Position numbers and translations under genes: made by a program. Below are positions 9,148-19,100 of a stretch of DNA of 26,090 bases, in pieces; within the stretch, counting starts at the first letter, position 1, and each line of letters starts with the position of its first letter. The notes under the pieces were generated by a model. The model did not search any database. It worked only from the letters and a program-made list of their open reading frames with translations, and was not told where the DNA came from. Origin of the DNA: Chara braunii (lineage: Eukaryota > Streptophyta > Charophyceae > Charales > Characeae); contig BFEA01000051.1 of NCBI GenBank assembly GCA_003427395.1, positions 2,242,683 to 2,268,772 of the forward strand. The letters run 5' to 3'.

Positions 9148-9451
9148 AACAGCTGAAGGGACTGTCATATGCCTGGCGCTAGCCTCTACAACAACCTGGA
9201 CTTTTTATAATTTTGCAAGGAAAATTAGCGATAGCAAACTTTGGAAATCAAACAGCGTCATAAACATTAGACCAAATAGTCGTGACCTCGAACCAATAGC
9301 AGAATTGCACCACGAGTTCCACCAAATACGAGTACAGCAAAAACTCATAATTGACAATGCTGGAATAGTCTCATCATCATCAACGAACAACCAATGTCGA
9401 TATCCTATCTGGCGCTCGGCGCCCAGACTACAAATGACAGATCCTATCTAG
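9148..9451 (+). other. Open stretch with coding-like character
   Basis: Open for about 100 codons on the plus strand, ending at a TAG at 9449-9451, with no ATG. The translation includes a short hydrophobic run (ICLALASTTTWTFYNFA) followed by basic residues and then a polar segment (LEPIAELHHEFHQIRVQQK). It lies just upstream of two better-supported exon candidates on the same strand, in the same general region. It may be another exon of that gene, but a clear donor site was not found. Confidence 0.2.
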
Positions 9452-9535
9452 CCTATCTATAATGCTGTTGATGACGTCAACAGCTCCCCGAATTACGAGC
9501 AGATCTCCGCCAATGCCGTACGCTTCAAGCACCAG
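9452..9535 (+). CDS. Candidate exon (upstream member)
   Basis: Ends at CACCAG|GTACCG, a good 5' splice site, in phase 0. The open frame reads AVDDVNSSPNYEQISANAV then RFKHQ. The left boundary is set at the nearest AG that removes the in-frame TAG, and it is uncertain because the preceding pyrimidine tract is poor. The next exon candidate (10191-10331) is also in phase 0, so the two join without changing frame. The gene is unidentified. Confidence 0.3.
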
Positions 9536-10190
9536 GTACCGAACACGCAAACATATTCTCCTGTTCGTGAATACGTTCGCTTGAACATGGCTTCCCATAC
9601 ATAGGCGAATATATTATTTTTTATTGTTTGTTTTAATTTTTTTCCCTATATTTTTATTTTGAACTCGTGTTTGGCTAAGAATTTCAAGGTGTCTCCGAGG
9701 TAAAAGTTGTTTGTATTCTTATTTTAAATGACATATATTTTTTGATAAGGGTTTTATTGTTAAGTTCAAAAGTGATTTATAGTCCTACAAATTATTTTGT
9801 GCAAAGCTTGGCTTTCACCTAACTGCGGAAACTGACTTATAGTCCTATAAATGAGTATTCACCAAAACACGTTTTTTTTACATCTTTCAAATCTGCCTTG
9901 TCATCCTTAAAAATTATGCTGTTTGAACTCTGTTTTTTTGCCAATCTACTGAGAATGACTTATAGTCATATAAAAGCATTTTGCAAGGAAGGGTTTTCTT
10001 GCACATTTTGAGGAACGCTACTTTTCACCTGATTTTTTGCCTCCTTTATCGCAAAACGATTAAAAACGCTCTCTTTTTGTGTAAAAAATAACAGTTTGAC
10101 TTTTACTTTTTCATTCTATAAGAAATGTTAGGTTTTGTCCGATTGTGAGGTTTTCACAAATCCCCTGTTCCTCTTCATTTACTTCTACAG
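9536..10190 (+). other. Probable intron with a repeated palindromic motif
   Basis: AT-rich, non-coding, bounded by GTACCG at the left and a long pyrimidine tract ending TACTTCTACAG at the right. Three copies of a dyad-symmetric motif built on TTATAGTCCTATAA occur at about 9777-9790, 9837-9850 and 9960-9973, each preceded by TGA(C/T). Confidence 0.4.
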
Positions 10191-10331
10191 ACGGGCACAG
10201 ACCAGCTCAAAAACATTTCTGTTGGCGAGTATCTGACCGCACAAGACGTTGCAGACTGGTTATCAAGGGCAGAAGCCCATGAAATAATAGGGGCAGAAAA
10301 GTTCTCCCACCAATTATGTCTCAAAGATCAG
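10191..10331 (+). CDS. Candidate exon with strong splice sites
   Basis: A textbook acceptor (about 25 nt of pyrimidine-rich sequence then CTACAG) precedes base 10191, and CAG|GTAAAA follows base 10331. The 141-bp exon is exactly 47 codons with no stop and phase 0 at both ends. It translates to a soluble, helix-like segment (SVGEYLTAQDVADWLSRAEA, then GAEKFSHQLCLKD). The frame also runs past the donor to a TAG at about 10424, so read-through is possible. The LINE begins within about 80 bp downstream, so if this is an exon the LINE sits in the following intron in sense orientation. The gene family is not recognised. Confidence 0.45.
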
Positions 10332-10407
10332 GTAAAAGAAGTCTTGTCGCTCCCAATCTCGAGCACTCCAGCCCGCATCCAAGAACCTAGCGGCAGTGAC
10401 CAACTTG

Positions 10408-13400
10408 ATGGTCCTGCCGAATAGGATCAGGATAACCATTTGGAATGTGAGGGGCTTGGGAGACACAGCCCATACAGAAAAGAAACCCAGACTGAAAGCC
10501 TGGGCTCACTCCCAGAATGTTCAGATCCTGTGTTTACAGGAAACTAAATTAGATGAGGGAAAAATCCAACAGTTTAATAACTGGTGGCCAGACCCTCAGT
10601 TTTGGGCACTGGCTGACGACTCGAAAGAGGGCGTGGCGGTGCTCATCAATGCAGACCTGGAAATTGAGGTTTTGGACTCGCTCTGCGACCCTGGGGGCAG
10701 ATGGGTCTGGGTCAAAATAGCAATAGGGGAGGAGGATTGGGCGGTGGGGTCAGTGTATGCACCAGTAGAATACAAGGATCACATCAATTTCCTCTCCTTC
10801 TTACCTACAGTGCTCCCGGACGTTGAGAATCTTATTCTAGCTGGAGACTGGAATGCTGTTTTTAACCCTGGGCTGGATACACCTAATCCTGCACCTATAC
10901 GGGCAGACACAATTATGCTCTCATCCTTCGCAGAGTCCCTGGGACTGGAGGATGTTTTTAGAACTCTTAACCCAGATTTGCCGGGCTACACGTGGTTTGG
11001 GCCTAGACCAGACAATCTGACAAGGGGACCCAGGAAAAAATTAAACTTCCTATTAGCCCGGGGAGTCGCCTGGGATAGATGCATGGCCTGTGACTTAATG
11101 TGGTCCTCCATGTCCGACCACTATCCGGTTTACATGGACGTCCTAAGTAAAAAACAATTCGTCAAGGCTCGCCCACTGTTTCGCCTAAATGTGAACATCT
11201 TAAAAGATAAAGGCATCCCTGAGTGGGTCAAGACCCAAATGTCTCAGTGGATGCAAGCAAGAGACCTGTTTGCTTAGGAAGAGGACTGGGCGGAAACAGG
11301 CTTGGCTATAATCACCGCGGCGTTAAAAAACTTTTCCCGGATGAAAGCGGCAAACAGAAATTGGAAGGAGATATGTGCCCAACGAGCGGTTCAAGAGGAT
11401 GAAAGTAGGATGGAGGGGACATTTTCTCAGATTTTTATTGGGCAGAGAAAAGAAAAGAAGGCCTAGCTTTACTTGAGACACTAGAAGTCCAGAGACAACA
11501 AGAATGGACAGACTGGTTGAAGCTAAGAGGCTTGGTGGGTTGTGACAGAATGACGAAGATTACATTTCGTAGCCTTATCCTCAAACAAGTGAAGCCTTTA
11601 TTGAGAGAGTTGGACCACCCCTTTCACGTACAGGCCCCGGTAGCCACAGACACAGAGGAAATGTGTAGATACGCCACAGACTATTTCAGGGATATAGTCT
11701 CTACGAGGAGACCATATGACTCAACCTACAGAGATTTGTCCTTGGTGTCCAATTTCTGGAATGGCCTGCAGTCATAAATCCCACAGGCGGCTAGGGCACT
11801 GCTAGATGCCCCTTTCTCGAGAGAGGAACTGCACAGGGCGGCCACACAAATGGCTAAAGGTAAGTGCCCTGGCCTGGATGGGTTACCAATAGATCTGTAT
11901 TTGTCAGCATGGGAGGCCTTCGCCCCCTTTCTATGCCAAGTTTTTAACAGCACGCTGTCCTCAGGCAGCCTCCCCAAAGGTTGGTTGAAAGGAGTAATTT
12001 CCTTACTCTACAAAAAAGGGGATAAAAAAGATGTGCGTAACTATAGACCGATCTTTGTTCTTAACGTAGCATATAAAATCTTGGCAAAGACCCTTACCAT
12101 CAGATTGGCAGATATATTGCCGGACCTGGTGGGTAAGGAGCAGGGAGCCTTCGTTAAGGGGAGGTCGATCTTCGATAACATCCTCGCCACTATCCACGCC
12201 CTGGAAATTTTGGGGATAGAAAGGAGAGACGTGGCAGTGCTTTTAATAGATATGGAAAAGGCATACGATAAGGTGGGCTGGGCCTTTGTGTTCACAACCT
12301 TGTCCAAAATGGGGTTCGGCCCGGGTTTCTGTACTTGGGTTAGGGCTATGTACTAAGATGCTTCTTCGGTTGTAATGGTTAATGGATGTTTATCTGAGGA
12401 ATTTCCGCTTACAAGATCCTTGAGACAGGGATGCCCCTTGGCACCCCTCTTGTTTGTTTTACAATTAGAAGTATTACTACATAATATTAGAATGAATGAT
12501 AGGATAGAGGGCCTATGCATATCCCCCCAGAATGACTGGAAGGGGGGGGCCCTAGCCGACGACCTTACTATTGCATGTAAAAATACGGTAGATTCCTTTT
12601 CAGAACTTAGGAGTGTGTTGGATATTTATTGCGATCTTTCAGAGGCGTCTATCAATTGGAACAAATCGGTCTTCTTTTTACCGGCTCCGTTCGTCATATG
12701 TGTAGACTGGGGTTTACGACAGATACCATCAAACTCCTCGGACCACTTCTTGGGGGTTCAGGTATCTTTATCAGACTGCTCCAACATACAAGACTCATTG
12801 CTTATGGAAAAGGTCACGTCCCGGATTTTGGGCTGGGCGAGGAACTTCAAACTGTCCATCTTCGGGAGGGCCCTAGTCCTGACTTCAGCTGCCTTCTCGG
12901 TGTCTTGGTTCCCGCTGTCGGTACACTACCTGGGAGATGAAGCCTACGTACATATCAAGGAGACGGCAGGTAGGTACCTGTGGAAACCAGCAGCAACGGA
13001 ACAACAAGGACACATATCAAAGGTAGCAAGGGAAACTATAGCGTTTCCAAGAGATCAAGGGGGATTGGGTATTCTCGACCCGAGACAGCAGAACCTGACC
13101 CTCTTAATCAAATGGCCTGTTCAGGCGTTGATGGGAACAGAGGAAAAATGTTGGATTCAGATGGCTGAACATTTGCTGGCACAAGAATGGTCGCTTTCTG
13201 AGCCTCACCATGTTTGGCTTTGTCTGTTGATAGAATCTTTCTGCCACAGACAGATAAAGTCAAAAGTTTGGAAGAATATATTGCGTGCCTGGGTTAGATT
13301 GAAACCACAGCTACTTGAAGAACCAAGAACGAGAATCCAGATTCTAAACCAGGTGTTGTTCGAGAACCCCTTTATCAAGAGATCGCATGGAGAACGGCTA

Positions 13401-14598
13401 ATGGCAGATGGGAGTCCTGGCTCCTTCGGGCGAGCGTGGGTGGAGAAGGGAGTAATCCAGCTTAGAGACATTTGGGATTCAAAGGAAAACAACTGGGAAT
13501 CATACGACAGGTTACGTGGTCTACTTCCAAGGTTACATAACATCTTACTGCACTTTCAAGTAATGAAGGAGGCTATCCCTCCTGACTGGATCCGGATCCT
13601 GCAGTCTGAGGAACAACTTGTAGAAGGAGCTTGGCTGCAAGACCCAGAAGACTGCACTTCAGTTTGGAAGATTTTGGGCCCAGAACTACCTATCTCAGAT
13701 GAGTGGCAGGAGGTAAGAGTTTGGGAAAAACAGTCAAAAGGTCTTCCAACCTGTGTGCTGCTCCCAAACAAGGCCGATGAGATTCAAATTGAGCCATTAC
13801 TGCTGGGATGCAAGGATTCTTCCTCGCAAACGAGCTACACTCCTCTGATTGAATACAAGCCAAAGGTTGGTGTACAGATCCTGAGAGCCCGCAAGAAGAA
13901 GAAGCCGATCTTTACAGCTAGAAAGAGACTGAACCAGCAACAGACTGGAACAGTAGGAGACGCAGACTTGTATAAGTTATGGAAAGCGTTAAAAAAGCAA
14001 CCTTCACAGAAAAACGCAGGTCTAATGTGGCTCCAATCGTTGCAAGTCACTCCGACAGCAACATGGCTAACTTCAAGAAATATGGATATCTCAGATAATT
14101 GCGTGAGATGCGAATGCGCGTGGGAAACCGCACCCCATTTGTGGTTGCACTGCCCTACCTCAGCCTGCATCTGGGAATGGTGGAAGGAAAGATGGAGAGA
14201 ACAGGGTCTCCCCCCATCTACTTGGTCGGACGAATTCATATTATACGGGAAATCTTCAGTTTCAGGCTCTACTTCATCTGGCCCATACTACCAGGCTCTG
14301 GTTTGCAGAGGCATTATAATGGAAACCTTATGGTATGGACGTAACCAGCTGCTGTTTAAAATGGAAAGGCATGATATAAAACACCTGATCAATCGCATTT
14401 TTCTGTTCGGGCTGACTGGAGGACAAAAACTTCATCTGGTTTATAAAAACTTGGGTCGAGAGTAAGGCATTTGCTTCTCTGTCCCAGACCGGCGAACTGG
14501 AGCTGGCTTCGTGGCTACATGACCAGCCAGCTGTAATGGAAGCCGAACCAAGGTTGGCTCGTCGCGAGTCGTCGGTTAGAGCCGCCAATACGAGTTGA
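10408..14598 (+). pseudogene. LINE1 ORF2: AP-endonuclease and reverse transcriptase
   Basis: Encodes the protein that nicks target DNA and primes reverse transcription of the LINE RNA. In order: an APE-type endonuclease with WNVRGLG, QETK (10537-10548), AGDWNAV (10840-10857) and SDHYPV (11113-11130). The reverse transcriptase follows, with GKCPGLDGLP, NYRPI, QGAFVKGR, motif A DMEKAYD (near 12250), motif B RQGCPLAP (near 12425) and motif C ALADD (12549-12563). Near the C-terminus lies a CX2C...HX4C zinc knuckle (14098-14155) ending in W-x-WW. It is not functional: stops at 11275 (TAG), 11775 (TAA) and 12354 (TAA), a frameshift in a T run at about 11431-11436, and two more between 14395 and 14431. 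After those the homology with LINE2 resumes (WFIKTWVESK, LELASWL) and ends with TGA at 14596-14598. Motif C has Leu-Ala before DD where most plant LINEs have an aromatic residue before the Asp pair. No RNase H domain is seen. Confidence 0.9.
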
Positions 14599-14942
14599 TG
14601 TGCTGGTTACTTTGTTTTCTGGTCGAATTGACAGAACTCCGATGTGTAGGAGTTCGAAAGGACGGATTAGTGGCCCTGATAGCCAAAGCTGGTTTGTGCA
14701 TAGAGGATGATAGGATTGTCAGGAGTCCACAGTGAAAGTTTTGAAGTTTGTTCTTGGTTCGATGATTGGTGGCTTGACGATCGAATTAAGAGGCTGGACC
14801 GTTGGTCTGGTACTCTTCCTTTACTAAGGTCGAAGGTTATTTTGGAAAGTTATTGCCTAGGACGGGACGCTGGACCCGATTTCCAGTTTTTTGAGTAGAA
14901 ATGAGCTGAATGTTGAGGCAGCGAGCTTGGCTCGTAAGCTAA
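14599..14942 (+). other. LINE1 3' untranslated region
   Basis: Non-coding sequence between the ORF2 stop and the conserved 58-nt terminal element. No further features are recognised in it. Confidence 0.7.
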
Positions 14943-15000
14943 ACTGGCTGAGGCTGCCAGGATAACTCCGGGTTGAGTTGTGAGGTCCCCGGCCTCGTCC
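14943..15000 (+). promoter_or_regulatory. Conserved LINE 3'-end element (copy in LINE1)
   Basis: A 58-nt block matches LINE2 positions 22908-22965 at 56 of 58 sites, although the proteins of the two copies are strongly diverged. It can form two small hairpins: CTGGC/GCCAG with a 7-nt loop and GAGG/CCTC with a 7-nt loop. It lies about 75 nt before the poly(A) tail. By analogy with LINEs whose reverse transcriptase recognises a 3' stem-loop, it may be the template-recognition site; that role is inferred. Confidence 0.7.
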
Positions 15001-15100
15001 AATTGGTTTCTTTGGAATAAAGGTAAGTCTCGTAGCAAAATTACCGGCCTTCCCCTGTATTGGGACCAATAGGCCAAAAAAAAAAAAAAAAAAGTGACAA

Positions 15101-15226
15101 ATATGCCGACAAAGTTGCCGAAATATGCCGACAAATTCGCGGATATGCCGACAAAGTTTAGAGTCTTTGGACAAGTATCAAATTTGCGGATATGCCGACA
15201 AATTTGCGGACAAAACCGGTCCGCGC
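15101..15226. repeat. Short tandem repeat of about 20 bp plus hairpin
   Basis: ATATGCCGACAAA recurs at 15101, 15123, 15143 and 15190, usually followed by TTGCGG or TTGCCG. It ends in GCGGAC...GTCCGC, a 6-bp stem at about 15206-15225. It starts immediately downstream of the LINE1 poly(A) tail. Confidence 0.75.
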
Positions 15227-15307
15227 CTTAATGGCCACAAATAAAAAAGATTTCTGGAAAAATGGCTAAAAAATCATACCGAAAGTTTGAGATATAAGGA
15301 TTAATAG

Positions 15308-15622
15308 CAACAATATTGGTCCTTGCAAGTTTGGCAGCAAAAATGTCGTCCGTTCGAAGTTTCCTTTGCAAAAATAGAGGTCTCGTTGCAGCTTTATCGG
15401 GTTCCCATAGTTTGCCAGCAAAAATACCGCGTTTTGCCCAGTTTCACAGCAAAGGACCCCTAGGCCTCTGGCTTCAGGGACTCAGGGACTCAGGGACTCA
15501 GCGTTCTGGCCTCACGCACTCAAGCATTCTTTTTTTTTTTTTTTTTACCCACGGCCAAGATGCCTCGGCCACGACCGCGAAAAAAAAAAGACGAGAAAAA
15601 AANNNNNNNNNNNNNNNNGGGG

Positions 15623-15653
<31 letters not shown>

Positions 15654-15866
15654 AATGCTCGAGTGCCTGAGGCCAGAACGCTGAGTCCCCGAGTCCCCGA
15701 GGCCAGGGGCCTAGGGGTCCTTTACTGTGAAACTTGGCAAAACGCGGTATTTTTGGTGGCAAACTACGGGAACCCGATAAAGCTGCAACGAAACCTCTAT
15801 TTTTGCAAAGTAAACTTCGAACCGACGACAGATTTTGCTGCCAAACTTCGAAACAGCAATGTTTTT
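15308..15866. repeat. Large fold-back palindrome (about 215-bp arms)
   Basis: The left arm (15308-15530) and right arm (15655-15866) are reverse complements at roughly 90% identity. Matching landmarks include TTTGGCAGCAAAA, AAAATAGAGGT.TCGTTGCAG, AATACCGCGTTTTGCC and GGACCCCTAGGCC. The left arm has one more GGGACTCA unit than the right. The inner ends carry a T run (15531-15546) and an A run (15623-15652), so the symmetry reaches into homopolymers around a ~55-base unique centre and an assembly gap. No coding capacity is seen. It may be a fold-back transposon, an inverted duplication, or partly an assembly effect. Confidence 0.8.
15603..15618. other. Assembly gap (16 N)
   Basis: Sixteen undetermined bases in the centre of the palindrome, between A-rich stretches, a typical assembly failure point. 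The true size is unknown. Confidence 0.99.
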
Positions 15867-16817
15867 GAAATTAACCCCAGATATAAAGACCAAAAACGCC
15901 GGATCACGTTCTCTCAGCTTGTCCGATGAATCGAAGCTCAAATGGGTCTACAAAGGGCAGAGGATTATTATTGTTCCTGTTGGCCCAAATATGCTCGATT
16001 TTTCAGCCAGTGGATTATTATGGCTTTGAAAACGATGATTACCCTTCACCACTTAATAAAGGTGACGAACTTGACGTTGAATTTCGCCTTGATCTATAAC
16101 GATTATTATGGCTACATTGGCGGTCTGGACAAAACATGCATCATGGTCTGTGGGATTTCAAACAGGTTTCCACTTTCAACACGGTTCAATAGGATTCAAT
16201 AGGATTCAATTTACATACTAACAAAGAACAGATAATGTATCAACAGACAGGCTTTCAAATTTCAAAACCGCTCCAGCAGCGGTGTGGACAAAATGCATGG
16301 TCAGAATACGATGGAATGCACGTACTGAAAGTGGCTCGGATTCCAACTTAGGTAATCAACAGGTTTCAAGACAATGTACGTATTATTCCATAGGAAGATC
16401 ACCGTAGCTGGAGTTGTAAAACGTGCAATTATTCCCAAATTGCGTCTTGATACAGACTGCTTAATTATGATGGCAATGACTTTCATGCTCGTCCCACCAC
16501 TGCACGACCGCAAGATCCCTAAATTTAGCTCCAACACGCTATATTACAAGAGAGTACTGTCTCAGACACGCTCAACATCTTCCCAAACGTTTCCAATTTC
16601 TGACAAGCACGCTGAAAGTCTAGCATTTTATTCGCCCAGAGACTTTCGCATTCAACCTCTCATGCACGCATCAGATATGTACGCATCATCCACAGAAAGT
16701 TTCACCTCTCTATCTCTCCCCCCCCCCTCCCCACCCCCTATGCTTTGTACTGACAACAGTGACGAGGTGTTCTCTCTCTCTCTCCCCCTCTATCTTCCCT
16801 TTGCTTTGAACGGATGT

Positions 16818-16867
<50 letters not shown>

Positions 16868-17304
16868 TCTCCCCTTTCGCTTTGTACTCGGCGTCATGAA
16901 TTGGTTCCATTCAACTATTATTATCTCCGTCGGAGTCAACTTCTTAGTTCATTATACGTATACAGCCCCTGTCGTTAGCGACAAACTTTCTCACAAAGCT
17001 TGGAAGTACGCGCATGCAATACTCCGCAACTTCCATAAAACGCCGCTATTCCACAGGGACCACAGACCTGATAATTCCGTTTTGGTTCGCATTTTAAAAA
17101 CGTGTTCACCATCAATGAAATGTCCCTGATCTGGTCCCGCAATAACATCCTCCAGGCTCCAGCCAAGCGGCGCGCACCCTTATCAGTAAACGTCCCTGAC
17201 CTTGTCCCGCAGACCTGAATGGGCATGGGTTATAGGGCATCTTCAGANATTGCCGAGAACGGCACCAGCGCAGCAAAAATTTACAGCAGGAAAACGGCGC
17301 ATTG
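15867..17304. other. No gene recognised; CT/GT microsatellites inside
   Basis: AT-rich DNA. A tandem AATAGGATTC pair lies at about 16189-16208. (CT)n lies at about 16769-16784 and 16818-16850, running into (GT)n to about 16868. An ATG-initiated frame at 16374-17129 spans these microsatellites and has no domain, so it is not called. A 24-bp near-repeat (GTCCCTGA.CTTGTCCCGCA type) lies near 17118 and 17189. Confidence 0.45.
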
Positions 17305-17418
17305 GGCCTCTCTCCACTACCCTGGAAATGTGCAAAACGAGTGAATCTTTCATTAGAACATAGAAAGATACACCGCCGTGATGTCTTTTGTGCATGTCGA
17401 GAGTAGTGAAGCGAGACA
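17305..17418. mobile_element. Hairpin repeat family, copy 1
   Basis: A ~113-bp unit with long inverted ends. The left end reads GCCTCTCTCCACTAC and the right end is its imperfect complement (GTAGTGAAGCGAGAC), with similarity continuing for about 33 bp per side through TGTGCA/TGCACA. An inner hairpin is formed by ATCTTTC and GAAAGAT. CATTG flanks both sides (17300-17304 and 17419-17423), a possible 5-bp target-site duplication. Copies 2 and 3 are at 21439 and 23109. A non-coding MITE or structured RNA gene; no known snRNA matched by eye. Confidence 0.7.
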
Positions 17419-17688
17419 CATTGCTGGGACTGGGGCGTATTTCCACGATATAAATTGAAAGTACCGTTGCAATAAAAAAACGCGTTTCTACCAGCATAAC
17501 ACATCAGCAAAAAATCTAACTCTACCATCAGAGCACATCAGCAAAAGACAATAGATACCCCGGCCCTCTGATTCAACCCGAACCCACACTTTTTTTTTTT
17601 GGTTTATCCCTTCACAACACAGAAAATACCAGTTCTCAGCACGATAGCCTCTATCGGAACGTACATCGACAAAACCACCATCAAATTT
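17419..17688. other. Spacer before the 132-bp array
   Basis: No gene recognised. The sequence from about 17600 to 17688 runs in frame into the tandem array (IPVLSTIASIGTYIDKTTI) but shows no domain. Confidence 0.4.
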
Positions 17689-18150
17689 GATGCCATCAAA
17701 ATACGTCTCGCAGATGCCATTCGGCAATATCGTGACAGGACGCGTAGTAACATACACATGTCGCCTTGGTCACGGAATATAAAAGAGAAAAGAAAAAGAG
17801 ACTTCCATCGTGTTGTTTTCGATGCCGTCAACATACATCTCGCAGATGCCATTCGGCAATATCGTNACAGGACGTGTAATAACATACACATGTCGCCTTG
17901 GTCACAGAATATAAAAGAGAAAAGAAAAAAAGACTTCCATCGTGTTGTTTTCGATGCCGTCAACATACATCTCGCAGATGCCATTCGGCAATATCGTGAC
18001 AGGACGTGTAATAACATACACATGTCGCCTTGGTCACAGAATATAAAAGAGAAAAGAAAAAAAGACTTCGATTGTTTTGTTTTTTTCGATTCTTTTTTTT
18101 CTACTTGTCGCCAAGGTACGGAATAGAAAAGAGAAAGGAGAAGAGACTTC
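17689..18150 (+). repeat. 132-bp tandem repeat, three units plus a partial one
   Basis: Units start at 17689, 17821 and 17953, exactly 132 bp apart. A diverged partial unit follows at about 18105-18150. Units 2 and 3 are almost identical, unit 1 less so, which indicates recent duplication. The period equals 44 codons, and one plus-strand frame stays open through all units. It repeats HLADAIRQYRDRT, NIHMSPWSQNIKEK and DFHRVVFDAVN. Each unit also has a TATAAAAG word (17778, 17910, 18042). Coding, satellite or promoter-array origins are all possible; no protein family is recognised. Confidence 0.9.
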
Positions 18151-18673
18151 ANTTTTTTTTTTTGCTTTTTTAATGAGATATCGATTCTTAGGAATTTCTT
18201 ACGATTAATGTATACAGAAACTTAGCATGCGAGAAGCAACCTCGTTCCACACGGCCCAAAGCAACCGGAACCAGAAAATGGTTAAATTCACACAACTTCA
18301 GACAAAACGATGATACGATGACTTTTTGCGCAAGAATCGAAACACACAAGAGTGAAAAACGGATTGTTTGCAAGTACCAGAAAATCCACGACCACGCTGA
18401 ATGAATTATTTCGACGCAGTCTCGAATCCCGCGAACAGGGCTTTGGAGACAAAAACGGACAACATCGGACGGACAACATCGGATCAAATTGGGCCGACCT
18501 CGTTAAAGAATTGAATAGAAAAAACCTCTACACCGTAAAATATATCTCAGGTTTGCAGATACACAACTCAAAACCATTACAAAACGAAAATGCAAGAACG
18601 AAACCTCGGCCAGGCATGGACATCATTGGCGGGTCGTCTCAATTATTACGCTCGCAATGGCATTTGCTGCTGT
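18151..18673. other. No gene recognised
   Basis: AT-rich sequence with a short CGGACAACAT direct repeat near 18457-18480. Frames of up to about 120 codons carry no recognisable motifs. Confidence 0.4.
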
Positions 18674-18880
18674 GCATGCGTGCGTGCGCAAGATGCTGCT
18701 TATTCCACTCAATCACCAGAAAATAATATTTGTTCGTTTCTCCTCGATATTCAGCAAAATGGTCCTAGTTGCCGAGCATGCGTGCGTGCACAAGATGCTG
18801 GTTATTCCACGCTTTCACCCAAAAAGAATGTTCATTTGTCCTCAGACCCCTCACTATTCAGCCAACAAGTACGCACTAGG
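18674..18880. repeat. Diverged ~102-bp tandem duplication
   Basis: GCATGCGTGCGTGC followed by CAAGATGCTG.TTATTCCAC occurs at 18674 and again at 18776. The remainder of each unit is more diverged but alignable (TTTGTCC/TTCGTTTCTCC, then ATTCAGC). It lies about 220 bp beyond the PEPCK stop and may fall in or after its 3' untranslated region. Probably a local duplication. Confidence 0.7.
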
Positions 18881-19100
18881 TGGTACTCCTCCGGTGGTTG
18901 TCCGGCAACACTTCTCCCTCCGCTCACTTTTTCTCTCTGCATGTATCTCTACAGATCCCATCACGGACTAATCTGCTGCTTTGACCGAGCAGCTCATTAC
19001 AAACAAACAAACAACCATTTAACTTCTGAGCATATACGATACAAAATCCTTCCGCCCGCCCGATGATGTTCCAGCAGCAGCAGGTCCTTCGCTCCCTCCC
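18881..19100 (-). other. Probable PEPCK 3' flank
   Basis: Downstream of the PEPCK stop on the minus strand. It contains a TTTG tetranucleotide run and TGTAATG (about 18992-19015) that could serve as polyadenylation signals. No genomic poly(A) tract follows the gene, which argues against a recent processed retrocopy. Confidence 0.4.

Larger units (their letters stand above)
10408..15093 (+). mobile_element. LINE1: L1-type non-LTR retrotransposon, decayed
   Basis: A near-complete element: the endonuclease/reverse-transcriptase ORF starts at 10408, is followed by a 3' untranslated region, and ends in 18 A residues at 15076-15093. No ORF1 (gag-like) is visible upstream, so the copy is probably 5'-truncated or the family lacks it. 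A possible target-site duplication is AGTGACCAACTTG at 10395-10407 against AGTGACAAATATG at 15093-15105 (10 of 13 identical), which would place the 5' end exactly at the ORF2 ATG. The age implied by the coding damage fits an imperfect duplication. The element is sense to the candidate exon upstream. Confidence 0.9.

Noticed and set aside
10391-15105. A certain target-site duplication for LINE1
   Set aside because: AGTGACCAACTTG and AGTGACAAATATG match at only 10 of 13 positions, so this is noted as possible and not used as proof of the boundary.
16374-17129. A 251-codon ATG frame
   Set aside because: It crosses two microsatellites, has no recognisable domain, and the flanking sequence lacks gene-like signals.
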